Assembly: GCA_003132865.1 (NCBI GenBank)
Contig: PKYZ01000720.1
Span: 1-12,117, forward strand
Length of the DNA stretch: 12,117 nucleotides
Direction: 5' to 3'
Origin: Bryobacterales bacterium
Lineage (GTDB): Bacteria > Acidobacteriota > Terriglobia > Bryobacterales > Bryobacteraceae
Positions 1 through 6,343 of the stretch are shown piece by piece (within the stretch, counting starts at the first letter, position 1; each line of letters begins with the position of its first letter). A model generated the notes under the pieces. That model was given only the letters and a program-made list of their open reading frames with translations. It was not told the origin of the DNA and ran no database searches. The position numbers and the translations under genes are program-made.

Positions 1-355
1 GCCGAGGGCCTGCCCCACGCCGCTGCCCAGGTCGCGGCTGGGATCCGCTCCGCCAGGTTGATGGTTGTAAGGGCTGTTGTCAACAGTCGCCATGGCCAGC
101 AAGGGCACTTCTCCAATAAGCCGACAAACCAGCCAAGTGGATAGCTTCCGAGTGGCCGACCAACCGGACAAAATCCCGCCAATCCTGAAGCGAAAGTGAG
201 CCTTGACCAACTTCGCGGCTTGGTCTGGAGCATGCTACCAGCCAGTCGGAACCCAAAGATGGTGAATCCTTGGTATGCTGTCCGGGGGCCTCGGAACCAT
301 TTGACGGAACCGGACCCGCAGTTTCATTCCATAACCTAACCTAAAGGAGAAAAAC
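1..355. other. Intergenic region with repeat fragments upstream of the small membrane protein gene
   Basis: No convincing gene is seen. Bases 1-18 are identical to 6367-6384, part of a hairpin repeat ending in GCCCCAC, so the window opens inside such an element. A perfect short palindrome, CTGTTG-T-CAACAG, lies at 74-86. Around 134-150 the sequence AAGTGGATAGCTTCCG matches the dispersed repeat family also found near 778-820 and 6134-6157. A TTGACG hexamer at 301-306 could be a -35 element for the gene at 356, but no good -10 follows at the right distance. A minus-strand reading frame from an ATG at 91-93 stays open to the window edge (31 codons) but overlaps the repeat, so it is not called. 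Confidence 0.6.
343..349 (+). promoter_or_regulatory. Ribosome binding site of the small membrane protein
   Basis: AAAGGAG lies six bases before the ATG at 356. It is a strong Shine-Dalgarno match and fixes that start codon. Confidence 0.75.
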
Positions 356-745
356 ATGCTCGAAACTGGTCGCATCAAGTATTTGCGCCTGGCGTTGCTG
401 GTGGTGGGTCTGATCTTCATAGTCGGGATCTACCCGCTCACCATTATTTGGCCGTCAGGCTGGTCGTGGCACACGGGCCAGTCGGATTACCTGCAGATGA
501 TTCTGGGCATTTACGCGACGCTAGGGGTATTTCTGTTGGTTGCGTCCCGCAATCCGCTCGCAAACTTGAGCCTCATCTGGTTCACGGTGTGGTCCAGCGT
601 TGTGCATGGCGGAATCATGGCAGTACAGTCTTTGGCGAACTCCGAGCACATGGGACACCTTTGGGGCGACGTCCTAGCGCTGTTTGTCGTAGCGGCCGTG
701 CTTGCGCTTCTGACGCCACGAGGTGCGGCAGCAAAGCCAGCCTAA
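356..745 (+). CDS. Small integral membrane protein, DUF6632-like
   Basis: The product is 129 residues with about four hydrophobic segments, near residues 12-32, 48-64, 72-92 and 103-119, so it should be an inner-membrane protein with no large soluble domain. It has the pattern of a conserved uncharacterised family that I recall as DUF6632: a WPSGWSWH stretch at 32-39 after helix 1, a Q-x-x-Y-x-x-M-x-x-G-I-Y-A run entering helix 2, and a conserved His and Gln in and after helix 3 (H84, Q91). The function is unknown. A strong AAAGGAG ribosome binding site supports the ATG. The C-terminal tail is short, rich in Ala and Lys, and probably flexible. It appears to be monocistronic, with a repeat-bearing non-coding stretch on both sides. 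The family name is from memory; the membrane topology is read from the sequence. Confidence 0.85.
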   Translation: MLETGRIKYLRLALLVVGLIFIVGIYPLTIIWPSGWSWHTGQSDYLQMILGIYATLGVFLLVASRNPLANLSLIWFTVWSSVVHGGIMAVQSLANSEHMGHLWGDVLALFVVAAVLALLTPRGAAAKPA

Positions 746-777
746 GTAAGGGCCAACAGAAGCCCCGAGCCGGGCAA

Positions 778-819
778 GTGGATAGTTCCTGAATCACGGC
801 GCATCCGGAAGTAATCCAC
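778..819. repeat. Imperfect palindromic repeat (GTGGATA/CTTCCGGAT family)
   Basis: The arm at 778-794 and the reverse complement of 803-819 share GTGGAT, TTCC and a closing AT, and flank an eight-base loop. The right half, 797-820, matches 6134-6157 at 22 of 24 positions. Related sequence occurs in the opposite orientation near 134-150 and 4637-4650. It looks like a dispersed REP-like intergenic element and could form a weak stem-loop downstream of the membrane-protein gene. Confidence 0.6.
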
Positions 820-842
820 CAGGCGACCACGGCATTATTCTT

Positions 843-858
843 CATATCGGTAGCGGTC
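843..858. repeat. 16-bp exact repeat, copy 1
   Basis: CATATCGGTAGCGGTC is repeated exactly at 4613-4628. Both copies sit close to a member of the CTTCCGGAT repeat family, so the two motifs may be parts of one composite intergenic element. Each occurs in non-coding DNA. Confidence 0.6.
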
Positions 859-878
859 TGGCCGGCGACTGCGTGGAT

Positions 879-1112
879 TCAGGCCGGCGTTCTCTCCACG
901 TAGCAGACTCGGACGAGGAGATCGTCGGCGGGGCGGCTGGCCGCTGAGGCCGGCTCCGGCCCAGGGCGTTCTTCCCACTCGAACCAATCTTCGCCGCGCT
1001 CCACTGGCGGTAGCTGTTTCACCGTGACTATGTGCCGTGGTCCGATGTCGTCGTCGGGCAACGTCTTCAGATAGCCGTACTGAATCCGCAAACGTTGCGG
1101 CGCCTGCGGCAA
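879..1112 (-). CDS. Hypothetical 77-residue protein (doubtful)
   Basis: This open frame begins at a TTG, or possibly slightly downstream, and encodes a hydrophilic product rich in Pro and acidic residues. A plausible structured core runs from RLRIQYGYLKTLP to the aromatic acidic stretch EDWFEWEE. There is no clear ribosome binding site. I do not recognise a family. In its favour, the composition looks like protein (aromatic and charged residues in order, not the Arg/Pro-rich composition of shadow frames), and an AT-rich patch that could hold a promoter lies just upstream at 1127-1150. Against it are the lack of an ATG and the overlap with another open frame (835-1131). It may be a remnant of a longer gene. 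Confidence 0.3.
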   Translation of the reverse strand: MPQAPQRLRIQYGYLKTLPDDDIGPRHIVTVKQLPPVERGEDWFEWEERPGPEPASAASRPADDLLVRVCYVERTPA

Positions 1113-1126
1113 TCGCGAAGCAGGCG

Positions 1127-1150
1127 ATCATAATATCTCTATTATATTAC
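1127..1150. promoter_or_regulatory. AT-rich patch with small dyad, possible promoter
   Basis: A sharply AT-rich island in otherwise GC-rich DNA contains TAATA-TCTC-TATTA. Read on the minus strand it offers TATAAT-like hexamers upstream of the doubtful gene at 879-1112; on the plus strand it offers a similar hexamer about 100 bases before the nucleotidyltransferase fragment. No strong -35 is visible, so this is a composition-based guess. Confidence 0.3.
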
Positions 1151-1241
1151 GCGAGGGATCGAGAATCGGAGTTGGCCGTTAGTCCGCCATGCCCGACTAC
1201 TTGGCGTCAGCCCCCAACCGGTCTGGAAATTCGTCAAGAAC

Positions 1242-1478
1242 ATGCCACCAGACCTGCCGCCGCTTGTCCAGCGTACACTTGGGCGCCTGATCCGCGCCTT
1301 CGCCCCCGAGCGCATCGTGCTCTTCGGCTCCCACGCTAAGGGCACGGTGCACGGCGGCAGTGATGTGAACCTGCTCATCATCGCCAACCTCGAGGGAGGG
1401 CCCGCTGGCGATTTAACGCAGTCATCGCCGGGCAAGGTCGAGGAGCACAATGTCAGAACGCTCCTGCACGCGCTCTAA
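1242..1478 (+). pseudogene. Truncated MNT-type nucleotidyltransferase domain
   Basis: The first ~52 of 78 residues resemble the N-terminal half of a minimal nucleotidyltransferase (NTP_transf_2, MNT/KNTase type). The family signature is visible as FGSHAKG at 28-34 followed by SDVNLL at 40-45. In active members the second acidic residue of this motif is normally Asp (S-D-x-D-L); here it is Asn43, which should weaken metal binding. After about residue 52 the family pattern stops, and the frame reads on into sequence antisense to the 3' end of the neighbouring regulator gene, overlapping it by 57 bases. The family is usually about 95-110 residues, so the C-terminal part, with its third acidic residue, is missing. 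No HEPN partner is present. There is no good ribosome binding site. This is probably a dead remnant of a MNT/HEPN-type or orphan nucleotidyltransferase gene, cut where the regulator block joins. Confidence 0.6.
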
Positions 1479-3539
1479 GATAACTTCACGGCCGTCTGCA
1501 GAGATGTCGAAGTCCCGAATGTCAAAATCGTCAGCAAGAGTGGTAACCTGCCGCTCGGCACCGGTCTCCGGGTCCGCCAGCCAGAGATCTTTGTGATCAA
1601 TCCCTCCCCGCAGGAACGCGAGTCCACGTCCTCCCAAAAGGAATTTCACGTGTCTAGCGCCCCGCGTCAAGGTCGTAAGGCGCGGAAGCGGATGTGCGAT
1701 ACCCTCGGGCGTCACGGCCTTCACCGAAAGCGTCGTGCCGATGTCGGGTCCCGAGTAAACGACGAAGCGACCGGAGGGTTCCCACGCCGGATCGACCGAG
1801 TAATCGCGAAAAAAGACAGTTGGGGGGCCACCATCAATCGGCACCTGGAAAAGGTGTGGCACACCATGATCGTTGGCGGCCGAGGTAATGGATCGGCCAT
1901 CCGGGTTCCACGCCGGAGAGCCTTGCAACTCAAGTGAATCGGCCACGACCCGCGTGTTACTTCCGTCCGCTTGCATCACATACAACAGGGTCTGCGAGCC
2001 TTGACGGACCGAAAATGCAATATGTCCGCCATCGGTGGAAATCGCAGGGCTGCCAATGATGTGAGCTCCGTGACCACTCCACAGCTCCGTGTCGGTTCCG
2101 TTCGCCTGTTTCCAAATGCTTTCGCTGGTGGCGACCGCGGAGACACATATAAGATAACCCGGCCCCAGTCGTGCAGCAAACGCGGTCGCGGGCGTCAGGG
2201 CGATTCGGGCTGGAGCCGACAACTCGGCTCGTGAATCGCTGATCCGCATTCGCCAGAGGGATCTCCTTGGATTTGCGCGTGTGACAACCAGGAGTTTGCC
2301 GTCAGCCGTAGCGGCCAGCGACGTGTACCGGTCCGGACCAAAGGTAAGCCGGTGAGGAATGCGGCGCTCGACGTCGATGCTGTACAGCCACGGACCTGCG
2401 CCGTCCGGATCGTTGGCGAGGTACATCAGCGTTCGGCGGTTCAGCAGCACGGGATGACTCACATGCCCATTGTGTGCCGTAATCCGTTCCGGTTGGCCGC
2501 CGGCGGGCTTGATGCGCCAGATGTCCAGTTTGTCCGGAAGCACGCCGCCTACGAAGTATATGAACCCATCATCGGGCGCCCACACGGGAAAATGAGAATG
2601 CAGGCCCGCAGGCGCCGTAAAGATCGGTGGTGCGTGAGCATGCGGAGCGCCGTCTGAAACGAAAAGCGGGTCTCCCGGAGCAGTCGTGTGGTAGGTAAGC
2701 CGTGAACCGTCGTGCGACCAATCGAACTCCGCCGCGTCGTCCAAATAGGGCTTGGGCTGTCCGCCCAGCGTTGGCACCGCCCATACGCCGACCTGCGCGC
2801 TGGCATTGGCCGGCTTGCGAGTCCAAAACGTGACCAATGCGCCATCGGGCGTGAATCCCAGGGTCCGCACCGAAGGATTGACGAGTTCCAGAGCCCATCC
2901 GTGGGTAAGGTTGTGGAACTGTCCTGAACCGGGTTGCGTGACCCAGACATCGGTATGTCCGTCCCGGTCCGACAAAAAAGCCACAAACTTCCCGTCGCGT
3001 GATATGGCAGCCGCCTGCTCGGTTCCATCGAAATCGGTGACGCTCTGAAATTGCCCTCCCTCAACGGGGTTTCGCCAGAGGAGTTCCGTCTTCTGCAACC
3101 AGATGATTCCGGCGATCGCCAACGCGATCGCCACCACCGTGGCGGTCAGCCACAAGCGCCAGCGTGTCTGCTTTCCAAGCGTCTGTTGAGACGAAGGGTC
3201 CCGCAACCCAAAGGAGGGTGTGTATCCGCCCTTTGGCAACCGGATTATCACCGCGTCCCCCATGCCGTCGCCCACGTAGTATTCGGCGAGCCGAGCGCGC
3301 AGCCTGCCCGCCTCGGTCCGCACGATAGAGTCCTGCGAAGGATCGTGATCCGGTCTGCGCCCAAATACCTCAACGGCGATTACAGACTCTTTGAGCTGAC
3401 TATCGTTGCCTTCCAGGTGTCGTTCGGCGACAAACCTCAGGAACCGGCTCATCCGCTCATTCCGGACAAAACCCGGGCTGGCCAGGACCCGTTCCAACTG
3501 CCGGCGCGCGGCGTCAACATCTGTGTGCGCGATGCGCAT
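1422..3539 (-). CDS. CadC/ToxR-like transmembrane regulator with PD40/TolB-like beta-propeller
   Basis: The product is 705 residues from the preferred ATG at 3539. Residues ~10-110 are a winged-helix-like N-terminal domain of the type found in acidobacterial and proteobacterial TolB-like or adenylate-cyclase-associated proteins. Its recognisable stretches are FLRFVAERHLEG, KESVIAVEVFGRRPDHDP, a VRTEAGRLRARLAEYY helix and a LPKGGYTPSF hairpin. One membrane helix follows at 129-148, preceded by Lys/Arg, which fits an N-inside topology. Residues ~160-705 carry repeated blades of the DGKFVAFLSDRDG...DVWV, GGHIAFS...LLYVMQADGSNTRVV and GLAFLRGG...LWLADPETG type (PD40/WD40-like). The inferred role is a membrane-bound transcription regulator whose periplasmic propeller senses a ligand or partner. 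The upstream ATG at 3596 is less likely: the 3539 start has AAAGAGGT about 11 bases upstream, and the extra 19 residues would be encoded across the promoter dyad. The gene is divergent from the secreted protein at 3681. The 3' end overlaps the nucleotidyltransferase fragment. Confidence 0.85.
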   Translation of the reverse strand: MRIAHTDVDAARRQLERVLASPGFVRNERMSRFLRFVAERHLEGNDSQLKESVIAVEVFGRRPDHDPSQDSIVRTEAGRLRARLAEYYVGDGMGDAVIIRLPKGGYTPSFGLRDPSSQQTLGKQTRWRLWLTATVVAIALAIAGIIWLQKTELLWRNPVEGGQFQSVTDFDGTEQAAAISRDGKFVAFLSDRDGHTDVWVTQPGSGQFHNLTHGWALELVNPSVRTLGFTPDGALVTFWTRKPANASAQVGVWAVPTLGGQPKPYLDDAAEFDWSHDGSRLTYHTTAPGDPLFVSDGAPHAHAPPIFTAPAGLHSHFPVWAPDDGFIYFVGGVLPDKLDIWRIKPAGGQPERITAHNGHVSHPVLLNRRTLMYLANDPDGAGPWLYSIDVERRIPHRLTFGPDRYTSLAATADGKLLVVTRANPRRSLWRMRISDSRAELSAPARIALTPATAFAARLGPGYLICVSAVATSESIWKQANGTDTELWSGHGAHIIGSPAISTDGGHIAFSVRQGSQTLLYVMQADGSNTRVVADSLELQGSPAWNPDGRSITSAANDHGVPHLFQVPIDGGPPTVFFRDYSVDPAWEPSGRFVVYSGPDIGTTLSVKAVTPEGIAHPLPRLTTLTRGARHVKFLLGGRGLAFLRGGIDHKDLWLADPETGAERQVTTLADDFDIRDFDISADGREVILERVQERSDIVLLDLARR
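2572..2732 (-). repeat. Source segment of the duplicated regulator fragment
   Basis: This 161-bp stretch inside the regulator gene (about residues 270-323, parts of the propeller) is repeated in the same orientation at 4402-4561, with three substitutions and one single-base gap. Similarity stops sharply on both sides. Confidence 0.9.
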
Positions 3540-3558
3540 GCTCCGACAATACCTCTTT

Positions 3559-3586
3559 GTTTCAACAATATGCAAATGTATGAAAC
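3559..3586. promoter_or_regulatory. 28-bp operator-like dyad over divergent promoters
   Basis: The sequence has GTTTCA and TGAAAC at its two ends and a TGCA centre flanked by symmetric AT pairs, giving an interrupted palindrome. It overlaps a second small palindrome, TTGTT-TC-AACAA, at 3558-3569. On the minus strand a -35 TTGAAA (3591-3596) stands 18 bases from CATATT (3567-3572), or 17 from GCATAT, so the dyad covers the spacer and -10 of the regulator promoter. On the plus strand TTGTTT (3558-3563) and TATGAA (3580-3585), 16 bases apart, are a weaker promoter candidate for the secreted protein. A shared operator bound by the regulator itself is inferred. Confidence 0.5.
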
Positions 3587-3669
3587 ACGTTTTCAACCTG
3601 TACGGACTTGCTCTTTTTCCCTCCCAGGCTCATCGTGGATTCCAGACTGGATCGAACCGAAAGATCCAC

Positions 3670-3676
3670 AAGGAGG
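3670..3676 (+). promoter_or_regulatory. Ribosome binding site of the secreted protein
   Basis: AAGGAGG lies four bases before the ATG at 3681. It decides the start, because the same reading frame is open far upstream to 3051 through DNA antisense to the regulator. Confidence 0.8.
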
Positions 3677-3680
3677 ATTC

Positions 3681-4253
3681 ATGAAGATGAAAAACGTTGT
3701 GGGCTTCTGTGCGACCGCGATAGCTTTCGTAGGATTCGTACAGGCTCAGGATCTGAGGCGCGTGAAGTTTAGCGGTACGATCGGCGACTATACAACCTCA
3801 ACGGTATCGGGGGGTCCATGGGAAATACGCGGTGAATGGTCGTTGGACGTGTCCGGCACGGCCAACTTTTCGGCCGCCCTCACGATGGAGACTTCCGATT
3901 ACGGGATTTCGGATAGTACTAAGGTGGATCCCACGAACCCCGCGACGCGAAGTCCTCACAGTCACCATATTGTCATGAACAACGCCACGCTCAGCTACGA
4001 CACGAGCGCCTGCCCCGCCAACAAGCCCGCGTCCACCGGTGCCGGCGTGATGGTCACGGGCACGGCTACTACTTCGGCAAATGGAAGCCCCGCGCCCTTC
4101 GAGAGTATGGGATCATCAACCCTGCAGGTCTGTATCATTGGAGGGTCCGATATCGAATACTCGAACGTTACGCTGGTGTACACCGGCCCTGCAACCGGGC
4201 ATTTCGGAACGCAAGCGATCCATGGCGTCGTCAGAAAGGTGACCGCCCAGTAG
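3681..4253 (+). CDS. Small secreted protein of unknown function
   Basis: The product is 190 residues. It opens with a classic Sec signal peptide: MKMKN, a hydrophobic core to about residue 20, and a probable signal peptidase I site after VQA at 22. The mature part is rich in Thr, Ser and Gly with alternating polar and hydrophobic residues, suggesting a beta-sandwich-like exported protein. Two Cys (in SACPA and VCIIGG) could form a disulfide, and a PHSHH His cluster near the middle might bind metal. I do not recognise a family. The long upstream open frame (from 3051) is a shadow of the regulator gene; the true start follows a strong AAGGAGG site. The gene is divergent from the CadC-like regulator, with a dyad over the shared promoter region, so it is the best candidate for that regulator's target or signal-linked partner. 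This link is inference from position only. Confidence 0.8.
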   Translation: MKMKNVVGFCATAIAFVGFVQAQDLRRVKFSGTIGDYTTSTVSGGPWEIRGEWSLDVSGTANFSAALTMETSDYGISDSTKVDPTNPATRSPHSHHIVMNNATLSYDTSACPANKPASTGAGVMVTGTATTSANGSPAPFESMGSSTLQVCIIGGSDIEYSNVTLVYTGPATGHFGTQAIHGVVRKVTAQ

Positions 4254-4401
4254 GAAGAGCAGGCGGCCATCACCGAGGAGGCCGGGTCGCGGCAGCAATC
4301 AATGCGAATAGAACGAAAACTCTCAGCATGTGAGCCCCTATTAATCGTTCCGTTCCGTGTCGAGCTTATTCGCGCAACTTAAAGCAAATGAGGCGCTTTC
4401 T

Positions 4402-4561
4402 TCGGGCGCCCACACGGGGAAATGAGAATGCAGGCCCGCAGGCGCCGTAAAGATCGGTGGTCCGTGAGCATGCGGAGCGCCGTCTGAAACGAAAAGCGGG
4501 TCTCCGGAGCAGTCGTGTGGTCGGTAAGCCGTGAACCGTCGTGCGACCAATCGAACTCCGC
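4402..4561 (-). pseudogene. Frameshifted partial copy of the PD40 regulator gene
   Basis: This stretch aligns to 2572-2732 in the same orientation with only three substitutions (for example 4419 versus 2589, 4462 versus 2632) and a one-base deletion in the run at 4503-4506, which reads TCTCCGG where the gene has TCTCCCGG. The deletion breaks the frame. The encoded fragment corresponds to propeller residues of about 270-323 of the intact regulator, with no start, membrane helix or C-terminus. Similarity ends abruptly on both sides. It could be the last trace of a second regulator copy or a short ectopic duplication of the neighbouring gene. Confidence 0.85.
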
Positions 4562-4612
4562 GGGCAGTCCGTACAAACCCGCAAAATGTTCGCCAGCGCG
4601 GCCTTAAGGTTG

Positions 4613-4628
4613 CATATCGGTAGCGGTC
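4613..4628. repeat. 16-bp exact repeat, copy 2
   Basis: CATATCGGTAGCGGTC is identical to 843-858. It is followed 13 bases later by AACTTCCGGATGG, the core of the dispersed repeat family. A partial echo, GCATATCGGT, recurs at 4730-4739. Confidence 0.6.
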
Positions 4629-4671
4629 GAGTGCGCCGATAACTTCCGGATGGCCGACGATTCGCTCGAAA

Positions 4672-4696
4672 CTTCCGGCAAAGGGTACGCCGGAAG
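4672..4696. repeat. Stem-loop with CTTCCGGC arms
   Basis: CTTCCGGC (4672-4679) and GCCGGAAG (4689-4696) are perfectly complementary eight-base arms around a nine-base loop. The arm contains the CTTCCGG core shared with the dispersed repeats at 806-813, 4643-4649 and 6142-6149. There is no following T-tract, so it is more likely part of a repeat than a terminator. Confidence 0.5.
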
Positions 4697-4719
4697 AAAG
4701 ATGCGGCTTTGGGACGCGA

Positions 4720-4736
4720 GATATGCTAGGCATATC
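4720..4736. promoter_or_regulatory. Perfect dyad upstream of the radical SAM gene
   Basis: GATATGC-TAG-GCATATC has seven-base perfect arms and a three-base centre. It lies about 50 bases before the radical SAM start, a fitting position for an operator. A TATGCT hexamer inside it could be a -10. No strong -35 is seen. Confidence 0.4.
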
Positions 4737-4786
4737 GGTGATGAGGGCTCGTTGCGCCACACCGACCTGGCGAGTTCCAGACGCGA

Positions 4787-6133
4787 ATGCCGAAACTCCT
4801 CCTGATTACCGCATCCTCGGATGAAATTCGCAGAGCGCGAAGGTCCCGGTTCCTTAACTTCCAGCAGATTACCATGCCGTATTTGGCCGCCATGGTTCCT
4901 TCCGCCTGGCACGTAACTCACGTCGATGAAGAGGCCGAAGACATCGACTGGACGGATCAACCCGATGTCGTTGGCATTACTTTTCACACGCCGAGTGCTT
5001 ATCACGCCTACAGCCTTGCGGCACGGTTCAGGTCGCGAGGAGCGTGCGTGGTTATGGGCGGCCCGCATGTGACGTTGCTGCCGGAGGAGGCCGGCCGGCA
5101 CGCTGACGTGATCTTTGTGGGAGAAGCCGAAGGCCTTTGGGAGGAGTTTTTGAATGGTTTTGTAACGGGGACCTATCGTCGCGTGTACCGGCAAGCCGGC
5201 CCGACGTCTCTGGAGGGTATCCCCATGGCGCGCAAAACGCTCTTTCACCGGAACGACTTCACGAGCGGCGTCCTATTTGCCACCAGGGGATGCCCGAACC
5301 GCTGCGATTTCTGCTCGATTGTCGTGATGTACCAGTACGGGTTGCGTAAGCGGCCCATTTCCGAAGTTGCGGCGGAATACGGTTCTTTCCACGGGAAGAG
5401 AATTATCTTCTGGGACGACAACATCGCCGCGGATAAGGAATATGCAAAACAGTTGTTTGGCGCCATCGCGCCTTATCGCAAGTGGTGGAGCAGCCAGGCC
5501 ACTATCCATGCGGCCCAAGATGACGAACTTCTGGACGCGGCAGCCAGAAGTGGATGTAAGCAGTTGTTCCTGGGCCTGGAGTCGGTCTCCCAATCGAGCA
5601 TGAAGGAGGTACGCAAAGGCTTCAACCGAGTGCAAGACTATGCCCGCGTCGTCCAACGCGTCCATGCCCATGGGATTGCGGTTCAAGCCGGGATTGTTTT
5701 TGGTTTTGACAACGACACTCCGGCGATCTTCAAGGATACTCTTGATTTTCTAGAGGAGGCGGGTGTTCAGAACGCGACGTTCAATATCCTGACGCCATAT
5801 CCAGGCACGCCGCTCTTTCAAAGGATGGACGCTCAGGGACGCATATTGACCCGAGACTGGCGGAAGTACAACGGACGCACGGACGTGGTATTTCAGCCGA
5901 AGCAAATGAGCGTAGACGAGGTCCTGGCCGGGTTTCGATATGCGAATCGGCGATTCTATTCTCTCCCCAGTGTGGCCAAACGGATGCGGCGGTCGCCTGT
6001 CCAGATATGGTGGACTCTGCCGTTGAACCTGGCGTATGCGGTTTCATGGGCCAGCGCGCAATGGGGCGCTCGCCGGCAGTGGGCCGGCGCCAGACGCAGG
6101 TCTCCGGCACCTCGGAACTCTCCTGTCGGGTGA
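4787..6133 (+). CDS. B12-binding-domain radical SAM protein
   Basis: The product is 448 residues. Residues 1-~130 form a Rossmann-like B12-binding-type domain (PKLLLIT strand, DVVGITFHT, GACVVMGGPHVTLLPEEA, DVIFVGEAEGLWEEF). The usual cobalamin His motif D-x-H-x-x-G is not visible, so cobalamin may not be bound in the base-off/His-on mode. The radical SAM core follows, with C169-x3-C173-x2-C176 in RGCPNRCDFCSI coordinating the 4Fe-4S cluster, and later strands FLGLESVSQ, AGIVFGFD and FNILTPYPGTPLF, typical of this class. The C-terminal part resembles the DUF4070-like tail of hopanoid-methylase/HpnJ-type relatives. The substrate cannot be told; lipid, hopanoid or natural-product modification are known roles in the class. 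The last ~30 residues are Arg/Ala-rich and poorly conserved in look. The ribosome binding site is weak. It is a single gene with no biosynthetic neighbours here. Confidence 0.88.
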   Translation: MPKLLLITASSDEIRRARRSRFLNFQQITMPYLAAMVPSAWHVTHVDEEAEDIDWTDQPDVVGITFHTPSAYHAYSLAARFRSRGACVVMGGPHVTLLPEEAGRHADVIFVGEAEGLWEEFLNGFVTGTYRRVYRQAGPTSLEGIPMARKTLFHRNDFTSGVLFATRGCPNRCDFCSIVVMYQYGLRKRPISEVAAEYGSFHGKRIIFWDDNIAADKEYAKQLFGAIAPYRKWWSSQATIHAAQDDELLDAAARSGCKQLFLGLESVSQSSMKEVRKGFNRVQDYARVVQRVHAHGIAVQAGIVFGFDNDTPAIFKDTLDFLEEAGVQNATFNILTPYPGTPLFQRMDAQGRILTRDWRKYNGRTDVVFQPKQMSVDEVLAGFRYANRRFYSLPSVAKRMRRSPVQIWWTLPLNLAYAVSWASAQWGARRQWAGARRRSPAPRNSPVG

Positions 6134-6157
6134 CGGCGCATCCGGAAGTTATCCACT
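6134..6157. repeat. Dispersed intergenic repeat, CGGCGCATCCGGAAGTTATC copy
   Basis: It matches 797-820 at 22 of 24 positions and starts immediately after the radical SAM stop codon. The same core is found inverted near 134-150 and 4637-4650. The rest of 6158-6343 shows no gene or clear structure. Confidence 0.6.
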
Positions 6158-6343
6158 TGGTAGTGTAACGCGCGAACCGGAAACTTGACGGCCGGGCGGA
6201 TAGCGCCGGGTTCCTGGTGACAAACCCGCTCCTCACCAGGATAGCGGCGGCTCTTGGGGGCACGCACGGTTGCTGGGGTGAAGAGCGTCCGCGGCGGACT
6301 CGCACGGTCGAAAACCCACCGTAAGTTATTGAAAGCCCGTTTG

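Larger units (their letters stand above)
4254..4786. other. Non-coding region with gene remnant and stem-loops
   Basis: No intact gene is supported. It contains the frameshifted regulator fragment (4402-4561), the second copy of the 16-bp repeat (4613-4628), AACTTCCGG motifs at 4642-4650 and 4670-4678, a stem-loop at 4672-4696, and a dyad at 4720-4736 upstream of the radical SAM gene. The minus-strand open frame 4341-4760 reads through the remnant and is not a gene. Bases 4254-4401 show nothing recognisable. Confidence 0.6.

Noticed and set aside
1..93. Minus-strand frame from an ATG at 91-93 running off the left edge (31 codons)
   Set aside because: It has no good ribosome binding site and its visible end lies in a hairpin repeat shared with 6367-6384. 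It could still be the start of a real gene, but the window is too short to tell.
3540..3596. Upstream ATG at 3596 for the regulator
   Set aside because: The extra 19 residues are encoded across the predicted promoter and dyad. The ATG at 3539 has AAAGAGGT at good distance and begins just before the conserved domain.
3051..3680. Long upstream extension of the secreted-protein frame (would give 400 residues)
   Set aside because: It is antisense to the regulator's 5' part, and the strong ribosome binding site at 3670-3676 plus a signal peptide right after 3681 place the start there.
4341..4760. Minus-strand frame of 139 residues
   Set aside because: It reads through the frameshifted regulator fragment and unrelated flanks; parts of it switch frame relative to the parent protein.
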